Source: Anaerolineaceae bacterium UBA2274 (GTDB lineage Bacteria > Chloroflexota > Anaerolineae > Anaerolineales > Anaerolineaceae). From it: a stretch of 10,377 nt of DNA. Position numbers and translations under genes: made by a program. Location: contig DDWY01000088.1 in NCBI GenBank assembly GCA_002347705.1, forward strand, positions 1 to 10,377. Direction: 5' to 3'. Shown piece by piece: positions 5,962-10,377 of this stretch; positions within the stretch are counted from its first letter, which is position 1, and every line of letters begins with the position of its first letter. The notes below the pieces were generated by a model, which had not been told where the DNA came from, searched no databases, and was given only the letters and a program-made list of their open reading frames with translations.

Positions 5962-7092
5962 ATGAATGATCGCGTAATTTTTCCCTTTACAGCAGTAGTT
6001 GGCCAGGAGCGCATGCTGCGCTCGCTGATCCTTAACGCAGTCGATCCTCGCATTGGAGGCGTGCTGATTCGCGGCGAACGCGGCACTGCCAAGTCTACCG
6101 CGGCGCGTGCTCTGGCAGCTTTGTTGCCGCCGATGCGGGTTGTCAGCGACTGCCGCTTTGGATGCGACCCCGCCAAGCCCACCACCTGGTGCACGGAGTG
6201 CCGTGAGCGCTTTGTGGGGGGTGAGGATCCGATGCCCACTGAAATTCGTGAAACGCCTTTCATCAACCTGCCAGTTTCAGCCACCGAAGATCGCGTAGTG
6301 GGCACGCTCGACATTGAGCGCGCGATTCAAAAGGGCGAGCGCCATTTTGAACCTGGTGTGCTGGCAGCCGCCAATCGCGGTCTGCTCTACATCGACGAAG
6401 TCAACCTGCTGGATGACCACGTGGTGGATATCCTGCTCGACTCGGCGGCAATGGGCGTGAATATGGTGGAACGCGAGGGCATCTCTTTCAGCCATCCGGC
6501 GCGTTTTATCCTGGTTGGCACGATGAACCCCGAAGAGGGCGACTTGCGCCCACAGCTTTTGGACCGCTTTGCCTTTTCGGTTGAGATTCGCGGCATTCTG
6601 GATAAAGCCCAGCGTGTGGAGATCATGCGCCGCAACATTGCTTTTGAAGCTGACCCTGAAGCCTTTCGCGAGGTTTGGCTCTCAAAGGAGCTGGAGCTCT
6701 CAGAGCAAATTGAGATGGCGCGCGAGTTGGTGGATGAGGTGCGCTACACCCAGCGCGATCTTTTGATCATTGCCGACCTGACCTCCGAGATGGAAGTGGA
6801 TGGGCACCGCTCAGACCTGGTGATCCTTAAAGCCGCCCGCGCCCAGGCTGCCTTTGAAGGGCGCACGCGCATTACCCCGCGCGATATTGCCATGGCTGCT
6901 GAGCTGGCATTGCCGCACAGGGTGAAGGCGGGACCTTTCCGCAAGAGTGCTGTTGGGGTGCAGGCGTTGGAGGCGAAGCTGGCTGATCTGAAAATGCAGA
7001 CCACGATCGTCGGGGGCGAAGAGGAAGAAAAACCCGACACCGCCGAAGAATCTAAAAAAAAAGTGACGGACCCCCAGAACCCGATTCTTTAG
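5962..7092 (+). CDS. chlI: ChlI/BchI-like AAA+ chelatase subunit (0-frame product of the chlI/chlD locus)
   Basis: A 376-residue AAA+ ATPase of the magnesium/cobalt chelatase family, which powers metal insertion into tetrapyrroles together with a VWA subunit and a large catalytic subunit (ChlH or CobN). Seen: Walker A GERGTAKST at 38-46, Walker B LLYIDEVNLL at 141-150, the sensor stretch GTMNPEEGDLRPQLLDRF at 186-203 with Asn189 and Arg202, and the C-terminal helical lid. Four cysteines (C64, C68, C77, C80) in a loop after Walker A could bind zinc. The C-terminus (GGEEEEKPDTAEESKKK) resembles the acidic linker of ChlD rather than a natural ChlI end. ATG 5962 is chosen because AGGAG lies six bases upstream; a TTG at 5947 would overlap the expected transcription start. 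The frame ends 28 bases after an A9 run where the ribosome can slip into the VWA frame. With a slip the product would be about 702 residues. No large subunit is in the window, so magnesium versus cobalt is not settled; cobalt is more likely without photosynthesis genes. Confidence 0.92.
   Translation: MNDRVIFPFTAVVGQERMLRSLILNAVDPRIGGVLIRGERGTAKSTAARALAALLPPMRVVSDCRFGCDPAKPTTWCTECRERFVGGEDPMPTEIRETPFINLPVSATEDRVVGTLDIERAIQKGERHFEPGVLAAANRGLLYIDEVNLLDDHVVDILLDSAAMGVNMVEREGISFSHPARFILVGTMNPEEGDLRPQLLDRFAFSVEIRGILDKAQRVEIMRRNIAFEADPEAFREVWLSKELELSEQIEMARELVDEVRYTQRDLLIIADLTSEMEVDGHRSDLVILKAARAQAAFEGRTRITPRDIAMAAELALPHRVKAGPFRKSAVGVQALEAKLADLKMQTTIVGGEEEEKPDTAEESKKKVTDPQNPIL
7054..7062 (+). promoter_or_regulatory. 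chlD: A9 slippery site: candidate programmed -1 frameshift
   Basis: Nine consecutive A residues, read in the ChlI frame as AAA-AAA-AAA then GTG. A slip of one base back moves translation into the frame that is open from 7056 to the VWA stop at 8067-8069. The heptamer A-AAA-AAA with a following G has the form of a bacterial -1 frameshift site, and a run of nine A residues can also cause transcriptional slippage. The 0-frame stop TAG is at 7090-7092. A GAGGA at 7021-7025 is rather far upstream to stimulate slippage, and the downstream pairing CCCCA (7072-7076) with TGGGG (7127-7131) has a long loop. Confidence 0.65.
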
Positions 7093-7190
7093 ACAATCAA
7101 GCAAACGATGATGAACTCCCGGTAGTTGGGGAGGGGCAGCAGCAGATCTTCACCGAGATAAACGCCCAATGGTGGGAGGGCGGCAAAGTA

Positions 7191-8069
7191 GTGAAACCTG
7201 GCGAGACCTTTGAGCCGCGCCAGTTGGATACTCCCCTGGACGAGATGGTCCGCAAGCAGGGCGGCAGACGCTCCCAAACCCGATCGAAAACCAAACGAGG
7301 ACGTTACATCCAGGCGCAAGCAGCGCCGGATGACACTTCTGATGTGGCGTTTGACGCCACCATCCGCGCGGCCGCGCCTTTCCAGAACCAGCGTGAAGAC
7401 TTACGCGCCGAACGCGACGTGGCTTTTGCGGTGCGGTCGTCAGATTTTCAGAAAAAAGTACGGGTCAGGAAGACCGCAAATCTGATCCTGTTCCTGGTGG
7501 ACGGCTCCTGGTCGATGGCAGTCTCAGAGCGCATGCAGGCTACCAAGGGGGCGATCTTATCTCTCGTGACGGACGCTTATCAGCGCCGCGATCGTGTGGG
7601 ATTGGTGGTGTTCCAGAAAGATCGCGCCACGCTGGTGCTGGCACCGACCAACTCAGTGCTGTTGGCACAGCGCGCGCTTGAAAACATTCCGGTTGGCGGG
7701 AAAACCCCCCTCTCGGCAGGGCTGCAAATGGCATACGAGGTCATCAAACGCGAAAAGATCCTGCACCCGGATGTGCAACCACTGCTGATCGTTCTGACGG
7801 ATGGAGCGGGAAATGTGCCGCTTGTCCCTGGGCGGCTTGTAGCGGAGGAGATCGCGGAGCTGGCTGGCATGTTTGCCAACGAGAAGATCCACAGCGTGGT
7901 GATCAACATGGAGCAGAAGGTGTTCGACAGCGGTCTGGCACAGGAGCTGGCAGACAAGATGGACGCGGTCTGTTATACGGTGGAAGACCTGAAGGGTGAG
8001 ACTTTGCTGGAGACCGTTCAGCGCGAGATCTTTGCCCCAAGCGTACCAACTTACCGCGAATTGGGCTAA
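7191..8069 (+). CDS. chlD: ChlD/BchD-like VWA domain; frame open from 7056, probably translated by -1 frameshift from chlI
   Basis: This frame encodes the C-terminal half of a ChlD-type medium subunit, which couples the AAA+ ring to the large chelatase subunit. The first possible start is GTG at 7191 (292 residues), with GGAGGG ten bases away. The frame is open back to 7056, and that 45-codon extension is protein-like: an acidic Pro-rich part, then QQQIFTEINAQWWEGGKVV. I therefore favour entry from the ChlI frame at the A9 run, giving AAA+, acidic linker and VWA in one chain as in BchD. Numbered from 7191, the basic region is near 21-38, and the VWA domain follows with a complete MIDAS: DGSWS at 104-108, Thr172 in GGKTPLS, and Asp204 in LTDGAGN. 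No residue loss is visible, which argues against a decaying pseudogene. A sequencing error in the homopolymer is the main alternative. Confidence 0.88.
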   Translation: MKPGETFEPRQLDTPLDEMVRKQGGRRSQTRSKTKRGRYIQAQAAPDDTSDVAFDATIRAAAPFQNQREDLRAERDVAFAVRSSDFQKKVRVRKTANLILFLVDGSWSMAVSERMQATKGAILSLVTDAYQRRDRVGLVVFQKDRATLVLAPTNSVLLAQRALENIPVGGKTPLSAGLQMAYEVIKREKILHPDVQPLLIVLTDGAGNVPLVPGRLVAEEIAELAGMFANEKIHSVVINMEQKVFDSGLAQELADKMDAVCYTVEDLKGETLLETVQREIFAPSVPTYRELG

Positions 8070-8136
8070 GATTCAATCTAATTGCAGGGTTTAAAAGTTC
8101 TTCAGCTTTTGGAATATAAAAATAGGAAACCCGCGT

Positions 8137-8388
8137 CTATTCAGCCGCGATAACGATAGCGTCAGGAAAGAACTGACGGATAGTGCCGCCGACCCAGCCT
8201 TGCAGGGTTTGGGTGGAAAGATTGCACTCCGAGCAGGCGCCCCCGAGGCGCACTTTGATTGTATTGCCCTCAATACTGACCAGCTCAACCGAACCGTGAT
8301 GAAATTGCTCGATGTAGGCACTGATCTGCTCGATCAAGGCTCGAATGTGTTCTTCACGGGAGTAATTGGGGGCAACATGTTCAGTCAT
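8137..8388 (-). CDS. NifU-like C-terminal domain Fe-S protein
   Basis: An 83-residue stand-alone version of the NifU C-terminal (Nfu-type) domain, which carries or delivers Fe-S clusters in the cytoplasm. The helix RALIEQISAYIEQFHHGSV (16-34) leads to a beta hairpin and the conserved loop GGACSECNLSTQTLQG (49-64), where C52 and C55 form the CxxC cluster ligands. The usual motif is CxGC followed by a Ser/Thr-rich turn, so it fits with Glu in place of Gly. The length is normal for single-domain Nfu proteins. The ATG at 8388 has AAGGAG six bases upstream. The gene is convergent with the chelatase locus, with 67 bases between the stops. It shows no direct link to rnhB, which ends 95 bases upstream on the same strand. 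Confidence 0.9.
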   Translation of the reverse strand: MTEHVAPNYSREEHIRALIEQISAYIEQFHHGSVELVSIEGNTIKVRLGGACSECNLSTQTLQGWVGGTIRQFFPDAIVIAAE

Positions 8389-8414
8389 GATGAGCTCCTT
8401 AGGGCTGATGGTTT

Positions 8415-8423
8415 ATTTTATCA
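8415..8423 (-). promoter_or_regulatory. candidate extended -10 promoter of the NifU-like gene
   Basis: On the minus strand this reads TGATAAAAT, an extended -10 form with one mismatch to TATAAT. It is placed to start transcription near 8408, 20 bases before the ATG and just ahead of AAGGAG. No good -35 is visible. Confidence 0.35.
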
Positions 8424-8483
8424 TGCCTCCCCAGGAACTTGTTTGCCGAAAGAATCTTATCGCCTACTTATAAAAAACGGATT

Positions 8484-9149
8484 TCAATCAAACAGCCTAC
8501 CCTGCAGCAGGTGTTCGCAAAAGCTCCTGCGGTGAAGCGGACTGAGCCCATGTATTTCGATCGCTCTCACGTGCTCCTGGGTGCCGTAGCCTTTGTTTTG
8601 CCCGAAGCCATAGCGGGACTCCACCTCTTCCAGCGAGAGCATCAGCGCATCCCGGGCGGTCTTTGCCAACACCGAGGCGCAGGCAATCGACAGCGAGCGT
8701 TGATCGCCCTTGACCAGCGAGGTTTGGGGCAGCCTGACCGCCGGCAGCTTGAAGTAGTCCAGAAGGAGGTGCGCGGGTCGGCTCTTCAGCCCCGCGATCG
8801 CACGCTCGAAGACCAGCCGCCCGGCTTTTCCCATGCCAAGCGCGTCAATTTCCGGCACTTCCACCCAGGCAACCGACCAATCCAGCGCAATCTTCCTGAT
8901 CTCCTCAGCTCCAAGCTCGCGCTCCATGGCGCTCATTTGCTTCGAGTCGCGCACCCCCAACAAGGCTTCCGCAAGCCCTTCCTGGTCCACGGGCAGGATG
9001 ACTGCTGCCGCGCAAAGCGGTCCTGCCAATGCGCCGCGCCCGGCCTCATCGAGCCCGGCAATCAGGGTGCAGCCGTTTTCAAAGATACTTTTTTCGTATG
9101 CAAGGGTTGGGAAAGGCGGGATCAGGCTGGGGTCAAACTTTGGGGGCAT
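8484..9149 (-). CDS. rnhB: ribonuclease HII
   Basis: A 221-residue enzyme that nicks RNA-DNA hybrids and removes single ribonucleotides misincorporated in DNA. The family motifs are in order: GLDEAGRGALAGP at 32-44 with catalytic Asp34 and Glu35, DSKQMS at 68-73, the third acidic residue Asp131 in LLLDYFKL, KGDQRSLSIACASVLAKTARD at 147-167 with Asp167, and YGFGQNKGYGTQEH at 180-193. The length is typical. The frame stays open upstream to 9446, but that extension overlaps the glycosyltransferase gene and has no RNase HII character. ATG 9149 was chosen because the family N-terminus begins there and AAGGG lies nine bases upstream. It overlaps the glycosyltransferase stop by 17 nt, suggesting co-transcription and coupled translation. 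Confidence 0.95.
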   Translation of the reverse strand: MPPKFDPSLIPPFPTLAYEKSIFENGCTLIAGLDEAGRGALAGPLCAAAVILPVDQEGLAEALLGVRDSKQMSAMERELGAEEIRKIALDWSVAWVEVPEIDALGMGKAGRLVFERAIAGLKSRPAHLLLDYFKLPAVRLPQTSLVKGDQRSLSIACASVLAKTARDALMLSLEEVESRYGFGQNKGYGTQEHVRAIEIHGLSPLHRRSFCEHLLQGRLFD

Positions 9150-9867
9150 GATACAAGCCCTTTTTTCTCTGTTGCCGGATGGTGAAAAGGTCTTTTGCCA
9201 TCTGCAGGCTGTCCTGCAGCAGGTGCATGCGCGAACCGGGTTGGTAATGCCAGGTGATGGGGACTTCCGCAATCTCGAAGCCCAACTGGCGCGCGATGGT
9301 AAGGACTTCGACGTCAAAACTCCAGCCCTCGAGCCTTTGGAGCGGGAAGATTGCCTGGGCAGCTTCGGCACTGAAGCACTTGAATCCGCATTGGGTATCC
9401 TGCAAACCGGGGAGGACGAGCAGGCGCACGAGGAGGTTATAGACACGTCCGATGATATGGCGGTAGAAAGGTTCTCCGATGCGCTTTGAGCCAGCTGCCT
9501 CGCGCGATGCGATAACTACGCTTGCCAGTGGCTTGCCATCAGGCAGAAATTTTCCGATCTCCTCAACCGGCATCGAGAAATCCGCGTCTGCCATGAAGCG
9601 AAAAGCGCCTTGAGCAGCGAGCATACCCGTGCGGATGGCGTTGCCCTTGCCGGGCTGCGCCAGGCTGATCAGGCGCAGCTGGGGCATGGTGTTCATCCAC
9701 TCCCGCGTGATTTCCGCGGTGGCATCGCTGCTGTTATTTTCAACAACGATCACTTCTGTTTCAAAGGGCAGGGATGAGATGTAGCGTTTCACCGCCTCGA
9801 GGGAGGCAGGCAGGCGCTCGGATTCGTTATGGGCGGGGATGATGAGGGAGAGAAAAGGCGTACTCAC
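9133..9867 (-). CDS. GT2-family glycosyltransferase, dolichyl-phosphate glucosyltransferase (Alg5)-like
   Basis: A 244-residue GT-A fold enzyme, most like polyprenyl-phosphate sugar synthases that load a sugar from a nucleotide donor onto a lipid carrier at the membrane's inner face. Motifs: SLIIPAHNESERLP (7-20) for nucleotide binding, VVENNSSDAT (41-50), GKGNAIRTGM (73-82), the metal-binding DAD at 94-96, then SREAAGSKRI (121-130), the acceptor-region DTQCGFKCF (157-165), GWSFDVEVL (181-189) and EVPITWHY (201-208). No transmembrane helix is present, so it is a single catalytic domain that must associate peripherally. The start is GTG at 9867 with no clear Shine-Dalgarno; no better in-frame start is seen. 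It begins 33 bases after the tRNA-Pro gene and overlaps rnhB, so the three probably form one transcription unit. Sugar and lipid cannot be told from sequence. Confidence 0.9.
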   Translation of the reverse strand: MSTPFLSLIIPAHNESERLPASLEAVKRYISSLPFETEVIVVENNSSDATAEITREWMNTMPQLRLISLAQPGKGNAIRTGMLAAQGAFRFMADADFSMPVEEIGKFLPDGKPLASVVIASREAAGSKRIGEPFYRHIIGRVYNLLVRLLVLPGLQDTQCGFKCFSAEAAQAIFPLQRLEGWSFDVEVLTIARQLGFEIAEVPITWHYQPGSRMHLLQDSLQMAKDLFTIRQQRKKGLYHAPKV

Positions 9868-9900
9868 AAGTTGGTCGCTTTGAAGAGCCTGAAGAAAAGG

Positions 9901-9974
9901 TCGGGGTGGGCGGACTCGAACCGTCGACCTCTGCGTCCCAAACGCAGCGCGCTAGCCGACTGCGCTACACCCCG
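9901..9974 (-). tRNA. tRNA-Pro (anticodon UGG)
   Basis: A 74-base cloverleaf: acceptor CGGGGTG paired with CACCCCG, discriminator A, D-arm GCGC/GCGC, and anticodon stem CTGCG/CGCAG with loop TTTGGGA, so the anticodon is TGG. The T-loop TTCGAGT is standard. The T-stem GACGG/CCGCC has one A-C mismatch, which is unusual. CCA is not encoded (the next bases are CCT), so it must be added enzymatically. The gene sits directly upstream of the glycosyltransferase gene on the same strand. Confidence 0.96.
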
Positions 9975-9984
9975 GCGAGGGTGA

Positions 9985-10014
9985 AGTATATCCTGATTTG
10001 TCGATTTGCGTCAA
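9985..10014 (-). promoter_or_regulatory. promoter of tRNA-Pro
   Basis: On the minus strand TTGACG (10014-10009) and TATACT (9990-9985) are separated by 18 bases, a good sigma-70-type match. Transcription would begin near 9978, giving only a few bases of leader before the tRNA at 9974. Confidence 0.55.
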
Positions 10015-10026
10015 GCAAGACGCAAA
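10005..10026. repeat. perfect 8-bp inverted repeat overlapping the tRNA promoter
   Basis: TTTGCGTC (10005-10012) and GACGCAAA (10019-10026) are separated by six bases. The structure covers the -35 box of the tRNA-Pro promoter. Neither strand has a T-run after the stem, so an operator or leftover hairpin is as likely as a terminator. Confidence 0.5.
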
Positions 10027-10067
10027 GAGGTATGCGTTTCAAAAGTCCGTGATCAAGGAAAAAAAGA

Positions 10068-10122
10068 GGAAGTTCCAATACAATTAGTTTTTACTCAAAA
10101 ACAAAAGAAAGGAACTTCCAAT
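10068..10122. promoter_or_regulatory. twin GGAANTTCC palindromes, possible operators
   Basis: GGAAGTTCCAAT at 10068-10079 and GGAACTTCCAAT at 10111-10122. Each has a perfect 9-base palindrome with a variable centre, followed by AAT. Their starts are 43 bases apart, close to four helical turns, so a regulator could bind both on one face. The arms also pair with each other as a 9-bp stem that would cover the AAAGGA ribosome site (10108-10113) of the tiny ORF starting at 10121. Confidence 0.4.
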
Positions 10123-10177
10123 GACCATAACAGTCACAGTTAGTATAAACGTCAAAGTAGAAAATGGAGGGTGTTGA
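10121..10177 (+). CDS. possible 18-residue peptide
   Basis: An ATG at 10121 preceded by AAAGGA at about eight bases, ending at TGA 10175-10177. The peptide is MTITVTVSINVKVENGGC: alternating Thr/Val/Ile residues and a Gly-Gly-Cys end. It could be a leader peptide, a very small modified peptide or chance. No hairpin with a T-run follows it, so attenuation is not supported by what is visible. Confidence 0.2.
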   Translation: MTITVTVSINVKVENGGC

Positions 10178-10193
10178 AAAAAGAGGAGATTAG

Positions 10194-10328
10194 GTGAAAA
10201 TGCCTGCTCATAAGCTGGAATTTCATCGAAAACAGGGGCTATCATGCCTCAGGGCTGTTCATAATTCACTCAATTTGGTTGTTTTTTACCTGCCTTTTGA
10301 CCACTACCGACAATACACCCTGGGTTAA
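10194..10328 (+). CDS. possible 44-residue ORF, unknown
   Basis: A GTG at 10194 with GAGGAG five bases upstream (or an in-frame ATG at 10200) opens a frame ending at TAA 10326-10328. It follows the 18-codon ORF by 16 bases. The translation begins MKMPAHKLEFHRKQG and has a short hydrophobic stretch NLVVFYLPF. It has no recognised family, and its end overlaps a minus-strand frame at the window edge. The good ribosome site is the only support. Confidence 0.22.
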   Translation: MKMPAHKLEFHRKQGLSCLRAVHNSLNLVVFYLPFDHYRQYTLG

Positions 10329-10377
10329 GCGGCTGAAGCGGGTTGCACCTTAAAGCCGACCCCTGTCAGGAGTTTGA

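Larger units (their letters stand above)
10027..10377. other. right-end region without a firm gene
   Basis: About 350 bases of lower GC than the genes to the left. It contains twin palindromes (10068-10122) and two very short plus-strand ORFs (10121-10177 and 10194-10328). At the edge, a minus-strand frame of 16 codons ends in TAA at 10327-10325 (ending GFKVQPASAA) and could be the tail of a gene outside the window, but it is too short to call. Confidence 0.4.

Noticed and set aside
7086..7190. Chelatase VWA gene as a broken pseudogene
   Set aside because: The frame change falls exactly on an A9 run, all MIDAS residues are intact, and the linker remains protein-like on both sides, which fits slippage or a homopolymer read error better than decay.
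8439..9185. Plus-strand frame of 248 codons
   Set aside because: It is the antisense shadow of rnhB, with Arg/Gln/His-rich composition and no ribosome site.
9150..9446. N-terminal extension of the rnhB frame giving a 320-residue protein
   Set aside because: It lies fully inside the glycosyltransferase gene in another frame and has low-complexity Ser/Arg content; RNase HII motifs begin only after ATG 9149.
8833..9489. Plus-strand frame of 218 codons
   Set aside because: It is antisense to rnhB and the glycosyltransferase gene, a typical GC-rich shadow frame.
9901..9974. tRNA-Pro as the attachment site of the McrBC island
   Set aside because: No part of the tRNA is repeated elsewhere in the window, and the only long direct repeat is at the DUF35-type gene end, more than 4 kb away.
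10325..10377. Minus-strand gene end at the right edge (tail GFKVQPASAA)
   Set aside because: Only 16 codons are visible, and the opposite strand is open too; it cannot be supported without more sequence.
1..10377. CRISPR array, rRNA or transposase gene
   Set aside because: No regularly spaced repeats, no rRNA-like conserved stretch, and no transposase or integrase motif were found on either strand.

Overview
This window looks like a chromosomal stretch from a bacterium of the Chloroflexota (probably Anaerolineae-like). That is an inference from the gene mix: a Zn-ribbon/OB-fold DUF35-type protein, a ChlI/ChlD-type chelatase locus, a single-domain NifU-like protein, an Alg5-like GT2 glycosyltransferase and a short hairpin repeat whose arms resemble repeats I associate with that phylum. 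No taxonomic marker gene is present, so the assignment is tentative.

Left half (about 1-5280). The strand is relatively AT-rich and all convincing genes are on the minus strand. A possible C-terminal tail of a plus-strand gene occupies 1-183. A McrBC-type modification-dependent restriction system follows, in the order mcrC (4827 to 3454) then mcrB (3466 to 1325), with start and stop overlapping. Further downstream is an uncharacterised protein of about 237 residues (348-1061). The whole block is bracketed by a perfect 56-bp direct repeat (280-335 and 5224-5279). The right copy is the 3' end of the intact DUF35-type gene, and the left copy is a stranded duplicate of that gene end with its own in-register stop. 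This is the layout expected when a genetic island integrates into the 3' end of a gene and rebuilds it, but no recombinase gene is visible inside.

Middle (5217-8069). The DUF35-type gene (minus) is divergent from a chelatase locus (plus). The intergenic region holds a MITE/REP-like hairpin and an extended -10 promoter just in front of the chelatase start. The chelatase locus encodes a ChlI-like AAA+ ATPase whose frame ends at 7092, followed in the -1 frame by an acidic Pro-rich linker and a complete MIDAS-containing VWA domain. The frames meet at a run of nine A residues (7054-7062). This matches the published phenomenon of one chlD gene giving both a small (ChlI-like) and a medium (ChlD-like) subunit by programmed frameshifting, usually serving a CobN-type cobaltochelatase.

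Right half (8137-10377). The DNA is visibly more GC-rich. On the minus strand lie a small NifU-like Fe-S protein, ribonuclease HII (rnhB), an Alg5-like GT2 glycosyltransferase overlapping rnhB by 17 nt, and tRNA-Pro(UGG) just upstream with a good promoter. The last 350 bp has no firm gene. It contains two GGAANTTCC palindromes 43 bp apart in front of two very short ORFs, each with a Shine-Dalgarno-like sequence.

The most interesting points are the repeat-bounded defence island at a protein-gene 3' end, the reversed mcrC-mcrB order with an atypical McrB, and the A9 slippery junction in the chelatase locus.
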